Translations under genes and position numbers: made by a program
Part shown: positions 44,959-54,046 of the stretch, piece by piece
How positions within the stretch are numbered: position 1 is the first letter of the stretch
Layout: each line of letters opens with the position of its first letter
Origin: Clostridium sp. BNL1100
GTDB taxonomy: Bacteria; Bacillota; Clostridia; Acetivibrionales; DSM-1351
DNA length: 64,000 bases
NCBI RefSeq assembly: GCF_000244875.1
Contig: NC_016791.1
Location: 1,989,001-2,053,000 of the forward strand
Direction: 5' to 3'
The notes under the pieces: generated by a model
Database searches by the model: none
Seen by the model: only the letters and a program-made list of their open reading frames with translations
What the model was told of the DNA's origin: nothing

Positions 44959-45696
44959 ATGCAATTTGAAGGGCGAACTGCTGTTATAACCGGGTCATCA
45001 AGAGGAATCGGAAAGGCCATTGCTGAAAAACTCGGTAAACTCGGAGCAAATGTTGTTCTCAACGGAACAACAGATAAAGTTCTGGACACGGCTAAAGATC
45101 TGGAAGCCATGGGAATAAAGGTTGCAGCAGTTGTAGGTGATATAAGGAATGCAGAAGATGTGAAGACCTTGATAAATACTGCGGTAAATACCTTCGGAGG
45201 TATTGATATTCTTATAAACAATGCAGGTATAACAAAGGATAAGCCAATGGCGATGATGTCAGAGGACGATTGGGACAGCGTACTTGATATTAATCTAAAG
45301 GGTGCTTTTCTTTGTACTAAAACTGCAGCAAAATTGATGCTGAAAAAAAAGTATGGCAGAATAGTTAACATCTCATCAGTTGCCGGTAATTACGGAAATC
45401 CGGGGCAGGCAAATTATTCAGCATCAAAAGCAGGACTTATCGGTTTGACAAAAACCACCGCAAAGGAATTTGCACCAAGAGGGATTATCTGTAATGTAGT
45501 GTGTCCGGGTGCAATTGTCAGTGATATGACGGAAATATTACCGGATGATTTAAAGAAGAAGTATATAGAAAAGATAGCACTCGGAAGGTTTGGGACGCCG
45601 GAAGAAGTAGCTAATGTTGTGGCTTTTCTAGCTTCTGAAGAAGCCGGTTATGTAACAGGGCAGGTTATAGATATTGACGGTGGATTAGTTATGTAA
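44959..45696 (+). CDS. fabG: 3-oxoacyl-ACP reductase
   Basis: 245 aa classical SDR. NADPH loop TGSSRGIGKAIAEKLGKLG (about 10-28), NNAG, catalytic YSASKAG (Tyr about 153) and the C-terminal GQVIDIDGGLVM. It performs the first reduction of each elongation cycle. RBS GGAGG. Confidence 0.95.
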   Translation: MQFEGRTAVITGSSRGIGKAIAEKLGKLGANVVLNGTTDKVLDTAKDLEAMGIKVAAVVGDIRNAEDVKTLINTAVNTFGGIDILINNAGITKDKPMAMMSEDDWDSVLDINLKGAFLCTKTAAKLMLKKKYGRIVNISSVAGNYGNPGQANYSASKAGLIGLTKTTAKEFAPRGIICNVVCPGAIVSDMTEILPDDLKKKYIEKIALGRFGTPEEVANVVAFLASEEAGYVTGQVIDIDGGLVM

Positions 45697-45813
45697 TAAT
45701 ATTATGTTTGGATATGCCGGGTATTCGGCTATTCAACTTAATAATTATTAAATTGCATACCAAAGTTAAAAATGTATGCATTATAGAACCATCCTTTGGA
45801 AGGAGGTGAATGT

Positions 45814-46041
45814 ATGGTTTTTGATAAAGTTAAAAAATTGATTGTTGAGCAGTTGGGTGTTGAAGAAGAAGATATAACTATGGAAGCTTCCTTCATAGAT
45901 GATCTTGGAGCTGATTCTCTTGATATAGTAGAGCTTATAATGGCTCTTGAAGAGGAATTTGGTCTTGAGATACCTGATACCGAAGCAGAGAAGATCACAA
46001 CAGTTAGTGATGTTGTTGAATACATCAAAAGTAATACTTAA
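45814..46041 (+). CDS. acpP: Acyl carrier protein
   Basis: 75 aa from the ATG at 45814, preceded by AAGGAGG. The serine in [19 protein letters not shown] (about 36) is the phosphopantetheine attachment site. The protein is strongly acidic. A terminator follows, so fabF is probably reached partly by read-through or by its own promoter. Confidence 0.96.
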   Translation: MVFDKVKKLIVEQLGVEEEDITMEASFIDDLGADSLDIVELIMALEEEFGLEIPDTEAEKITTVSDVVEYIKSNT

Positions 46042-46068
46042 AAAAGTCCCCAATAGGGGCTTTTTTAA
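46040..46068 (+). terminator. Terminator after acpP
   Basis: AAAAAG-T-CCCC, loop AATA, GGGGCTTTTTT: a stem with a single bulged T and a six-T run (46061-46066). Confidence 0.8.
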
Positions 46069-46181
46069 TATTATATGACCTAACATCAATTTTTCTAATG
46101 TCTTATAGACGTTTTGATATATAATCTAAAATTTCAGATCTTTGTATATTTTAAAAATTCACCTTTTGGAGGTTTATGAAA

Positions 46182-47417
46182 ATGAAAAGACGTGTAGTTA
46201 TAACAGGGGCTGGGGTAGTATCTTCACTTGGTTTTGGATTGGATCAATTTTGGGGTTCAATAAAAGAGGGAAGAAACGGTATCAGTGAAATAACCAGAAT
46301 TGATGTTTCAGAAATGTCAACAAAGGTTGGTGCTGAGATTAAGGATTTTGATCCTACTTTATTTATTGATAAAAAAGAAGCCAGAAGAATGGATAGATAC
46401 AATCAGTTTGCTATGGCTGCTTCAAAAATGGCGGTAGAAAATGCAAATCTTGATTTGGATTCTTTGAATAAAGATAGATGCGGTGTTATTGTTGGCTCCG
46501 GAATTGGCGGAATAGAAACGTTCGAAGAACAGCACAGCGTTCTTCTTAGCAAAGGACCGGGAAGAGTTAGTCCGTTTTTTATACCGATGATGATCTCAAA
46601 TATGGCTTCCGGACGTATAGCTATTCAATACGGATTCATGGGTTTCAATGAATGTGTTGTAACAGCTTGTGCAACGTCTAATAATGCTATAGGTGATTCA
46701 TTCAAGGTTATACAGCGTGGAGATGCTGATTTAATGCTGACCGGCGGTGCAGAAGCATCTTTGACATCTATCAGTTTTGCAGGCTTCTGTAATATGGGAG
46801 CAATGAGTAAAAACCCTGATCCTGCAACAGCCTCAAGACCTTTTGACAAGGACAGAGACGGGTTTGTTATGGGCGAAGGTGCCGGAGTTTTAGTACTGGA
46901 AGAACTTGAACATGCACTTAATAGAGGGGCAAACATACTGGCAGAAGTTGTTGGATACGGATGTACTTGTGACGCTTACCATATAACTGCTCCTCATCCG
47001 GAAGGATTAGGCGGTATAAAGAGTATGCAGATGGCAATTAATGATGCAGGCATAAAGCCTGAAGAAGTTAGCTACATCAATGCTCATGGAACTTCTACTC
47101 CTTTAAATGATCCAGGAGAAGTAAATGTTGTAAAAACAGTATTTGGCCATCATGCCGCTAATCTTGCAATGAGTTCAACCAAGTCAATGACAGGACACTT
47201 ATTGGGTGCAGCAGGTGCGATTGAAGCAATAGTTACAGCAATGGCTATTCACGACAGCTTCCTGCCACCAACAATAAATGTTCAAAACCAGGATCCTGAA
47301 TGTGATATTGATTGTGTACCAAATAAGGGAAGAGAAGGTGACATTAAATATGCACTTTCAAATGCACTTGGCTTTGGCGGTCACAATGCAACAATCTGTT
47401 TAAAGAAATATGAATAA
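46182..47417 (+). CDS. fabF: 3-oxoacyl-ACP synthase II
   Basis: 411 aa from the ATG at 46182. GGAGG (46168-46172) is 9 bases before this start but only 3 before the ATG at 46176. Elongating condensing enzyme: catalytic Cys in [13 protein letters not shown] (about 162), His in [11 protein letters not shown] (about 302) and His in [12 protein letters not shown] (about 338). It completes the fab set here. No enoyl reductase, FabZ or acetyl-CoA carboxylase gene is in the window. Confidence 0.95.
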   Translation: MKRRVVITGAGVVSSLGFGLDQFWGSIKEGRNGISEITRIDVSEMSTKVGAEIKDFDPTLFIDKKEARRMDRYNQFAMAASKMAVENANLDLDSLNKDRCGVIVGSGIGGIETFEEQHSVLLSKGPGRVSPFFIPMMISNMASGRIAIQYGFMGFNECVVTACATSNNAIGDSFKVIQRGDADLMLTGGAEASLTSISFAGFCNMGAMSKNPDPATASRPFDKDRDGFVMGEGAGVLVLEELEHALNRGANILAEVVGYGCTCDAYHITAPHPEGLGGIKSMQMAINDAGIKPEEVSYINAHGTSTPLNDPGEVNVVKTVFGHHAANLAMSSTKSMTGHLLGAAGAIEAIVTAMAIHDSFLPPTINVQNQDPECDIDCVPNKGREGDIKYALSNALGFGGHNATICLKKYE

Positions 47418-47451
47418 TTACAAAGTGTTGATGATATTAATATAAAAGTGT

Positions 47452-47490
47452 AAAATAACAGGTGGGGTTTTTCCCTCCTGTTATTTTTTT
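47452..47490 (+). terminator. Terminator after fabF
   Basis: AAAATAACAGG-T-GGG (47452 onward) / CCC-T-CCTGTTATTTT, loop GTTTTT, followed by further Ts. Confidence 0.85.
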
Positions 47491-47549
47491 GAATATGACT
47501 AATTATTTGATAAATTGAATTAAGATTTGAGCGTTATTGGAGGACTATA

Positions 47550-48260
47550 ATGGAACAAACCGATTATGATAATAGAATTTCTGAGCTTGAAAATATAATA
47601 GGACACAATTTTAAGAACAAAGACATTATATTTGCTGCTATTACTCACAGCTCATATGCAAATGAAAAGAAGGCAAAAAAGTTAAAATATAACGAGAGAC
47701 TTGAATTTTTGGGAGATTCAGTTTTAGGTCTTACAATAAGCGAATATTTGTTCCAAAAAAGGCCAAACCTTCCGGAAGGAGAGTTATCCGTAACCAGAGC
47801 TAAAATTGTATGTGAAAATTCATTATCCCAATGTGCCACTGACATAAGCCTAGGAAAGTATCTTTTACTTGGAAAAGGGGAAGAACTGTCAGGAGGGAGA
47901 GAGAAAATTTCTTTGCTTTCAGATGCATTTGAGGCACTGATAGGAGCATTATATATTGACGGAGGGTTTGAAACCGCCAAAGCATTTGTATACAAATACA
48001 TGGATAAAATCATAAAGTCATGTATTGAAGGAAAACTTTTTTACGATTATAAGACGCAGCTGCAGGAATTAGTTCAACAAAACGGCGAACAACAAATTTC
48101 TTATAGTGTTACCGACCAATTTGGCCCTGACCATAATAAGACATTTATTACGGAAGTAAAGATAAATGGTGCTACTCAAGGGCAGGGAAAAGGACACTCT
48201 AAAAAAGAAGCTGAACAAAATGCAGCAAAAGATGCCTTGAATAATCTAAAAACTAAATAA
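47550..48260 (+). CDS. rnc: Ribonuclease III
   Basis: 236 aa, normal length. Cleaves double-stranded RNA in rRNA and mRNA processing. The RNase III signature NERLEFLGDSVLGLTISEYL (about 46-65), the metal-binding acidic residues in SDAFEALIGALYIDGG, and the C-terminal dsRNA-binding domain (KTQLQELVQQNGEQ ... GKGHSKKEAEQNAAKDAL) are present. RBS GGAGG. Confidence 0.96.
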   Translation: MEQTDYDNRISELENIIGHNFKNKDIIFAAITHSSYANEKKAKKLKYNERLEFLGDSVLGLTISEYLFQKRPNLPEGELSVTRAKIVCENSLSQCATDISLGKYLLLGKGEELSGGREKISLLSDAFEALIGALYIDGGFETAKAFVYKYMDKIIKSCIEGKLFYDYKTQLQELVQQNGEQQISYSVTDQFGPDHNKTFITEVKINGATQGQGKGHSKKEAEQNAAKDALNNLKTK

Positions 48261-48273
48261 GGCTAAGGAGTGT

Positions 48274-49290
48274 TTGCAAATTAAGAAGCATATAGTAATT
48301 CCCATTTTCGTACCACACAAAGGTTGCCCATTTGATTGTATCTTCTGCAACCAGAAAATTATTAGCGGCCAAACAAATGAGGCCAGTGAAGAAGATATCC
48401 GCCGTACCATTGAAAGTCACTTGGAAACCAGCGGTAATGCTTTTGTAGAAATAGGTTTTTACGGCGGCAGTTTTACAGGGATATCACTAAAAGAGCAGGA
48501 ATGGTATCTCAAGATTGGATATAGCTACATTAAGGACGGAAAAGTAAATCAAATAAGGCTTTCAACCAGACCTGACTATATAAGTTCAACGATTTTGGAT
48601 TTACTTGAAATATACGGTGTAAAAACTATAGAATTAGGCGTTCAGAGCCTGGATTACGATGTTTTGAAATGCACCAACAGAGGACATGGCATTGAAGAAG
48701 TAAAAAATTCTGCAAAAATGATTAAGGACAGAGGCTTTTCGCTTGGTGTTCAAACAATGATAGGACTTCCCGGGGATACCAGATTAAAGGCAATTGCAAC
48801 TGCCCAAAAGGTGGTGGAACTGTCCCCGGATATTGTACGCATTTATCCTACACTTGTAATTGAGAATACTTATTTGCAGAAGATGTATAACGATGGACTA
48901 TATCAGCCTCTTACAATTGAAGAGGCGGTGGATATTTCCGCCGAACTGCTGGATATATATGAACAAAACAATATCAATGTTATAAGAATAGGCCTGCAAC
49001 CCACAGATAATATCAGCGAATCCGGAGAGGTTGTTGCAGGGCCTTTTCATCCTGCTTTCAGACAGCTTGTGGAATCAAGGCTTACGCTTAAAAGAATTAA
49101 ACAATATATAATTAATAATAAACTTGATAAATTACCTGAAATAATTATACAGTGCAATCCTAGGTATATTTCTAATGTAATAGGGCAGAAAAGGGTTAAT
49201 ATCAATACACTTAAAAACGAGTTTAATTTTAAAAATATTCAGATTATGGAGAAGCTTAATGTCGAAAAATTCGAAATTATAGGAACATAA
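48274..49290 (+). CDS. Elp3-like radical SAM protein
   Basis: 338 aa. Radical SAM cysteines in HKGCPFDCIFCNQ (about 15-27), FYGGSFTGI, RLSTRPDYIS, GVQSLDYDVL and GLPGDT follow the Elp3/HemN-like radical SAM layout. The C-terminal acetyltransferase domain of true Elp3 is absent. This protein commonly sits between rnc and smc in clostridia; its substrate is unknown. The start is ambiguous: AAGGAG ends only 3 bases before the TTG at 48274, while an ATT at 48280 has better spacing. Confidence 0.82.
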   Translation: MQIKKHIVIPIFVPHKGCPFDCIFCNQKIISGQTNEASEEDIRRTIESHLETSGNAFVEIGFYGGSFTGISLKEQEWYLKIGYSYIKDGKVNQIRLSTRPDYISSTILDLLEIYGVKTIELGVQSLDYDVLKCTNRGHGIEEVKNSAKMIKDRGFSLGVQTMIGLPGDTRLKAIATAQKVVELSPDIVRIYPTLVIENTYLQKMYNDGLYQPLTIEEAVDISAELLDIYEQNNINVIRIGLQPTDNISESGEVVAGPFHPAFRQLVESRLTLKRIKQYIINNKLDKLPEIIIQCNPRYISNVIGQKRVNINTLKNEFNFKNIQIMEKLNVEKFEIIGT

Positions 49291-49426
49291 ATAAATAAAC
49301 AAAATTTTTTAAAAAATTTTAAATGTAAAAAGCAGGAATTCGATGAAATATATAGAATAGATATAAATACAATTATATTTTATTTTTTTGCTTTTTTTAA
49401 AGCATTTTTTTAGGAGGATGTATAAT

Positions 49427-49687
49427 ATGGAAGTACTAAAGGTTTCAGCTAATTCACAACCCAAATCAGTTGCTGGAGCATTGGCTGCAGTTTTGAGGGA
49501 CAACAATTATGCAGAGATTCAGGCAGTAGGAGCCGGAGCAGTAAATCAGGCAGTCAAGGCAATAGCAATAACAAGAGGTTTTGTAGCACCAAATGGAATT
49601 GACCTTGTGGCAGTTCCTGCATTTGCTGAAGTAAATATCGATGGAGAAGAAAGAACAGCTATAAAATTCTACATACAACCTCGATAA
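49427..49687 (+). CDS. spoVS: Stage V sporulation protein S
   Basis: 86 aa from the ATG at 49427, with AGGAGG 8 bases upstream. Highly conserved Alba-like small protein: MEVLKVSANSQPKSVAGALA, AVGAGAVNQAVKAIAI and GIDLVAVPAFAEVNIDGEER match SpoVS. It affects spore coat assembly and septation in Bacillus. The upstream 135 bases are very AT-rich. Confidence 0.95.
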   Translation: MEVLKVSANSQPKSVAGALAAVLRDNNYAEIQAVGAGAVNQAVKAIAITRGFVAPNGIDLVAVPAFAEVNIDGEERTAIKFYIQPR

Positions 49688-49704
49688 TTCAGTTTATTGA
49701 AATT

Positions 49705-49736
49705 AAAGGCTCGCTTATATAGCGGGCCTTTTTTTA
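49705..49736. terminator. Bidirectional terminator between spoVS and the SOD gene
   Basis: AAAGGCTCGCT (49705-49715... ) / AGCGGGCCTTT, loop TATAT, one G-U pair, with TTTTTTT following on the plus strand. Convergent genes flank it. Confidence 0.85.
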
Positions 49737-50405
49737 TGGGTTTTTATAACTCATTGTATTTATTGTAGTTAAGGGTATTTGACCGTTTGAGGCAAAAATC
49801 AGCCTGTTTTCCACCTCATTCCAGTTTACGATTCCCCACCATGAATCTATAAACTTTTTCCGTTCGTTCTGATAGTCAAGGTAATATGCATGTTCCCAAA
49901 CATCACAAACCAAAATCGGGATACCTCCCCATTGAGTATGGTTCTGGTGCTTTTCAGCCTGAAGGATTTCAAGTCTTCTCCATGCAGGCTGCCAAATAAG
50001 GATAGCCCATCCTGAACCTTCCACTTTTTCAGCTGCATTTGTAAATTGTTCCTTAAAGGCACCAAAATTACCAAAATAGTTATTAATATAATTAATGGTT
50101 TGCATACCGGGATTCCCTCCCATACCGGGTGGTGCCATAATAGTCCAGAAAATACTATGCAGAATATGCCCTGACCCATTAAACGCCAACTCGTTTGCCC
50201 AGTACTTTATATATTCAAAGTCATTTTTCCTTCTTGCATCCGCAAGACTGATTTCTGCTTTGTTTAATCCGTCTACGTAGGCTTTGTGGTGCTTATCATG
50301 GTGAATTCGTAATGTTCTTTGACTTATAACCGGCTCAAGAGCATTATAAGAGTATGGTAGAGGAGGCAATTGATGTTGTCCTGTCGGAATATAATTATAG
50401 TTCAT
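49734..50405 (-). CDS. Fe/Mn superoxide dismutase, possibly spore-associated
   Basis: 223 aa. Metal ligands are recognisable in RIHHDKHHKAYVDGLNKA (first His), FNGSGHILHSIFW (second His) and VCDVWEHAYYLDYQ (Asp and His), with QPAWRRLEILQAEKH before them. It dismutates superoxide. The N-terminal extension (NYNYIPTGQHQLPPLPYSY) and a location among coat-type genes suggest spore or coat association, but this is inference. Metal choice is not readable. Confidence 0.9.
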   Translation of the reverse strand: MNYNYIPTGQHQLPPLPYSYNALEPVISQRTLRIHHDKHHKAYVDGLNKAEISLADARRKNDFEYIKYWANELAFNGSGHILHSIFWTIMAPPGMGGNPGMQTINYINNYFGNFGAFKEQFTNAAEKVEGSGWAILIWQPAWRRLEILQAEKHQNHTQWGGIPILVCDVWEHAYYLDYQNERKKFIDSWWGIVNWNEVENRLIFASNGQIPLTTINTMSYKNP

Positions 50406-50490
50406 AATACATGTACTCCAAATAATATGCTAATACTAATATATTATTTTCTATTAGAAAAATGTGATAAATAAAAACAGATATAGTAAA

Positions 50491-50534
50491 AATAGCTTAC
50501 TTAAGGATATTTTATTAACCTTTTGTAAGCTATT
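50491..50534 (-). terminator. Terminator after the CotF-like gene (minus strand)
   Basis: Perfect 10-bp stem AATAGCTTAC / GTAAGCTATT with an inner AAGG/CCTT pairing. On the minus strand it is followed by TTTTTAC. Confidence 0.7.
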
Positions 50535-50545
50535 GTAAAATGTAA

Positions 50546-51115
50546 TTAGTGTACTGTTTCAAAAGTGCTCTGTTCAACTGTGTTATACATACTCCCAAGC
50601 TTCTCCATGGTTTCAGCGGGAGCGGCTTCGAGGGGATAATAGCCTTTTTGAACCATCCATTGCCATATATCATACGCATGGTGTGAACTCATTTTAAATG
50701 CGTCTTCTAAGAACATTCTGATTTCAGGATTACTTACTTCCATTGCAGCCCAGGCATATTCTCTACCTGCACGCTTTAGTGTAAGCAGGTAGGCTGTTGC
50801 AATTTCACGGTCATTCAGTTCCTGTACATCAGTTCTTGGAGTAACAGGAACAGGGGTGGTTTCTGAACTGGTGTAATTCTGAATAATATTTGTTATTGGG
50901 GGAATAGGCAAGCCGGTTTTTGCTCCGGAGGTTCTGCTCAGGTATTCCACCTTTGTATTGTAATCTTTAATATGATACGGTAAATGCTTTTGAATCAAAG
51001 ATTTTAGTTCATTGTCCTGTACTGAATTTAGAAATAAGGCCATGTTTGTAATTGAATTTACACAGCTTGTAGTTAGTTCTCTAAGATCATTTACTTCATG
51101 AGAAGCTAATTGCAT
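50546..51115 (-). CDS. CotF family spore coat protein
   Basis: 189 aa. The C-terminal half (DREIATAYLLTLKRAGREYA, then NPEIRMFLEDAFKMSSHHAYDIWQWM and KGYYPLEAAP) matches the CotF helical-bundle family, ferritin-like coat proteins of endospores. The Pro/Thr-rich middle is a linker. RBS GGAGG. It has its own terminator and is probably transcribed late in sporulation by a mother-cell sigma factor; no such promoter was assigned. Confidence 0.85.
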   Translation of the reverse strand: MQLASHEVNDLRELTTSCVNSITNMALFLNSVQDNELKSLIQKHLPYHIKDYNTKVEYLSRTSGAKTGLPIPPITNIIQNYTSSETTPVPVTPRTDVQELNDREIATAYLLTLKRAGREYAWAAMEVSNPEIRMFLEDAFKMSSHHAYDIWQWMVQKGYYPLEAAPAETMEKLGSMYNTVEQSTFETVH

Positions 51116-51214
51116 ATTTATTCCTCCTAAGTGATTATTTTTTACTCAGAATCGTGTCTCACTACATATTCTATTTTTACCTCAGTTTTCACAATTATTC
51201 GAAGTTAAATTTGC

Positions 51215-51257
51215 GATATAAAAAACAGGCAGCCTTTGTGAATTAAAGGCTACCTGT
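51215..51257 (-). terminator. Terminator after the Met/Arg-rich coat-like gene (minus strand)
   Basis: 13-bp stem ACAGGCAGCCTTT (51225-51237) / AAAGGCTACCTGT (51245-51257), one G-T mismatch able to wobble. On the minus strand it runs into TTTTTTATA. Confidence 0.85.
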
Positions 51258-51312
51258 CTTGCTCGTGAAAAAATGTAGTATTAATAGATGCAGAGATTAA
51301 CTTTATTACTGA

Positions 51313-51729
51313 TTAAAAACCGCTGAAACCAAACGGAAAGAATGGACGGCGTCTTCTCCTTAATAATTCCCTAAGCAAGAGAATTGTTATGAGATCGCGT
51401 CTGAAACGTCTTCTGCCTCCGCCAAATCCATCGAATACGAATTGTCTGTTTTCACACCCTTCAAAATCCTGATAGTCCATATCAACATCTGCACCAACCC
51501 TATTGTCGATATCATCGACCATGGAGTCCATCATTTGACGGCTTGGATTAAACATGGGTCCGTATTGTGCACACATTCTATCGCACATACGTCCAACTTC
51601 AGGCATTATAATATGGTAGCATCTGGGGAACATGGCCTGTAGCTGATCTTGAGGCATCTCCATCATGGGTGAAAATTGGCTGGGAACATTCATCATTTGC
51701 ATATAATCATTACAATTAAAATTTTGCAT
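51313..51729 (-). CDS. Met-rich protein with Arg-rich C-terminus, coat-like, unknown function
   Basis: 138 aa from the ATG at 51729 (GAGGAGG 5 bases upstream). An earlier ATG at 51771 has no RBS. The N-terminal half is Met/Gln/Pro-rich with three cysteines (NCND, RCYH, MCDRMC), and the C-terminus has GGGRRRFRRDLI followed by RELLRRRRRPFFPFGF. The composition resembles spore coat or inner-spore proteins, and the neighbours are a CotF-like gene and spoVS. No family is recognised; a sporulation role is inference. Confidence 0.65.
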   Translation of the reverse strand: MQNFNCNDYMQMMNVPSQFSPMMEMPQDQLQAMFPRCYHIIMPEVGRMCDRMCAQYGPMFNPSRQMMDSMVDDIDNRVGADVDMDYQDFEGCENRQFVFDGFGGGRRRFRRDLITILLLRELLRRRRRPFFPFGFSGF

Positions 51730-51957
51730 AATTCCTCCTCTAAAAAAATAATTCCATAGTATTTTATGCACTTTTCTTTCACTTGGTTACATTTTGAGAT
51801 ATTATGTAAATTGAATCGGGAAATAACAGTCCTTTTTTATTGACACTCTAAAATCAGAAATATATACTGAAAACTATAAATATACTAATTTAGGCTGAAT
51901 TATACGGATACAGATGAATAGAACTTTTATTTATTCAATAAATTGGAGGCAGGTTGT

Positions 51958-52722
51958 ATGATTAACGAAGAACTCTACAAAACGATTTTTACCAGAAAAT
52001 CTATTAGAAAATATGATATGATACCCCTGACGGATCAAAAGCTAATAGAAATAAAGAACTTTGCTGATAATGTTAAGCAACTGATACCAAGTATAAAGTG
52101 TGAATTTTCTTTTCTTACCGATGACAAAGTAAAAAATATACTGCCTATAAAGGCGCCGCATTATATTTTAATTTACTCAGAAAAAAAAGAGGGGTATTTA
52201 TTGAATGCAGGTTTCATGCTTCAGCAGGTTGACTTGTTTCTTTCATCAGTAAACTTAGGAAGCTGCTGGTTGGGTATGGCAAAGCCTTCTAAAGAAGTTC
52301 CGGCTTTACAAAACGGTCTGGAATTTGTTATTATGCTTGCCTTCGGCAATACGCAGGAGAAGCTACACAGGGCTGATAATTCTGAATTTAAACGGAAGGG
52401 CATTTCAGAAATAACATCAATTAACGGAGCAGACCAATTGCTGGAAGCGGCCAGACTTGCACCGTCGGCATCCAACTCTCAGCCATGGTATTTTAGCGGT
52501 AATACAAATGAAATCATTGTTTGCCGTGAAAAGTTGAATTTATTGAAAGCTCCTATTTATAATAAAATGAATCAGATAGATACGGGGATTGCTTTATGCC
52601 ATTTATGGCTTTCAATTGAGCATCAGGGTAGAACAGCCTGTTTTGATTATACAAATTCAAATGCCCCGAAAGGATATGAATTTATGTTGAAAGTTAAAGT
52701 TGAGGGAGATACATCATGTTAA
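51958..52722 (+). CDS. Nitroreductase family protein (TM1586-like)
   Basis: 254 aa from the ATG at 51958. GGAGG just upstream overlaps an in-frame TTG at 51943. FMN-binding pattern TRKSIRKYD near the N-terminus, and the second half NGADQLLEAARLAPSASNSQPWYF is the typical nitroreductase motif, placed internally as in the putative TM nitroreductase group. It overlaps the aldo/keto reductase gene by 7 bases, so it may share electrons or substrates with it. The substrate is unknown. Confidence 0.85.
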   Translation: MINEELYKTIFTRKSIRKYDMIPLTDQKLIEIKNFADNVKQLIPSIKCEFSFLTDDKVKNILPIKAPHYILIYSEKKEGYLLNAGFMLQQVDLFLSSVNLGSCWLGMAKPSKEVPALQNGLEFVIMLAFGNTQEKLHRADNSEFKRKGISEITSINGADQLLEAARLAPSASNSQPWYFSGNTNEIIVCREKLNLLKAPIYNKMNQIDTGIALCHLWLSIEHQGRTACFDYTNSNAPKGYEFMLKVKVEGDTSC

Positions 52723-53906
52723 CAAGAATAAATCAAAAAAACGGAGAAGAACTGTCTATTCTGGGATTCGGGTGTATGAGGTTTCCAACCAGAGCAGGAG
52801 GAATTGACGAACCAAGAGCAATAGGGATGATACACAATGCTATAGAAAAAGGTGTAAACTATTTCGATACAGCTTATATTTATCACGGAGGAAAAAGTGA
52901 AAGTCTCTTGGGAAAGGCTTTGACCGGAGGCTACCGTGAAAGGGTCAAAATAGCTACAAAATTACCCCCATTTATGGTAAAAAATCTTGATAATGCAAAG
53001 AAAATATTCAATACTCAATTGGAGCGCCTTCAAACTGACTATATTGACTATTATCTGCTTCACATGCTGACAGACAAAGCGGGCTTCGACAGACTTGCAG
53101 ATATGGGTGTATTGACGTGGATGGAAGAGCTTAAAGCAAAAGGTACAATAAAAAATATTGGTTTTTCCTTTCACGGAGCTAAAAATGAATTCGAACAGAT
53201 TCTGAGGGCATACCCCTGGGAATTCTGTCAGATACAATATAATTACATGGATGAAAATAATCAGGCCACAAAGGACGGATTAATTCTTGCGAATGAGATG
53301 GGAATACCTGTAATTGTCATGGAGCCGTTAAGGGGAGGGAAACTGGTTACAAACCTGCCGGAAGACGTAAAAAAGGCATTCGCAGAATGCAAACGTGACA
53401 GGTCTCCGGCAGAATGGGCCTTGAGGTGGATTTGGAATCATCCGCAAGTAAATGTGATTTTATCGGGAATGAGTGATGAGGCTCAGGTTGAGGACAATAT
53501 AAGAATAGCCTCGAATTCACATGCCAATTCCCTTACGGATGAAGAACTTGTTGTCTTTGATAATGTCAAAAGGATATTGCATGAAAGAACAAAAATACCT
53601 TGTACTGCTTGTGGTTACTGTATGCCATGTCCTGCAGGAGTTGACATACCCGGTTGTTTTTCCCACTATAACGATAAGTATCTTATTAAGGATAAGGGAA
53701 TAAGATTTCAATATTACAGAAACTTAGGAGCGGTTGCAGCACAGCCTTCCTATGCTTCCCAGTGTAAAGACTGCGGAAAATGTGAAAGCCACTGTCCCCA
53801 AAAAATAAGTATAAGGTCTGAACTAAAAACCGTAAGTAAGGAAATGGAAAGTATACTTTATAAAGCAGGAATAGCAATTGCAAGGAAAGTTATGAAAATT
53901 AAATAA
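52716..53906 (+). CDS. Aldo/keto reductase with C-terminal 4Fe-4S ferredoxin motifs
   Basis: 396 aa. TIM-barrel AKR: FGCMRFPTRAGGIDEPRA, catalytic Tyr in NYFDTAYIYHGGKSE (about 52), Lys in ATKLPP and His in YYLLHM. The C-terminus has two cysteine clusters, CTACGYCMPCPAGVDIP and CKDCGKCESHCPQKI, so electrons probably come from or go to ferredoxin-type chains. Such fusions are common in anaerobic clostridia; the physiological substrate is unknown. It is translationally coupled to the nitroreductase gene. Confidence 0.9.
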   Translation: MLTRINQKNGEELSILGFGCMRFPTRAGGIDEPRAIGMIHNAIEKGVNYFDTAYIYHGGKSESLLGKALTGGYRERVKIATKLPPFMVKNLDNAKKIFNTQLERLQTDYIDYYLLHMLTDKAGFDRLADMGVLTWMEELKAKGTIKNIGFSFHGAKNEFEQILRAYPWEFCQIQYNYMDENNQATKDGLILANEMGIPVIVMEPLRGGKLVTNLPEDVKKAFAECKRDRSPAEWALRWIWNHPQVNVILSGMSDEAQVEDNIRIASNSHANSLTDEELVVFDNVKRILHERTKIPCTACGYCMPCPAGVDIPGCFSHYNDKYLIKDKGIRFQYYRNLGAVAAQPSYASQCKDCGKCESHCPQKISIRSELKTVSKEMESILYKAGIAIARKVMKIK

Positions 53907-53951
53907 AAATGTTAACCTTCCAATAAATCACAAAGTATGCTAGAATTATTG

Positions 53952-53990
53952 AATATTAAGTCATTTCTTTTATAGAAATGACTTAATATT
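53952..53990 (+). terminator. Terminator before smc
   Basis: Perfect 16-bp stem AATATTAAGTCATTTC (53952-53967) / GAAATGACTTAATATT (53975-53990), loop TTTTATA. It is AT-rich and ends the redox gene pair. Confidence 0.65.
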
Positions 53991-54046
53991 TATATGACAT
54001 AAACAAAAGAAAAATTACTACGCTTAATCAATTACAGGGGTGCGGC

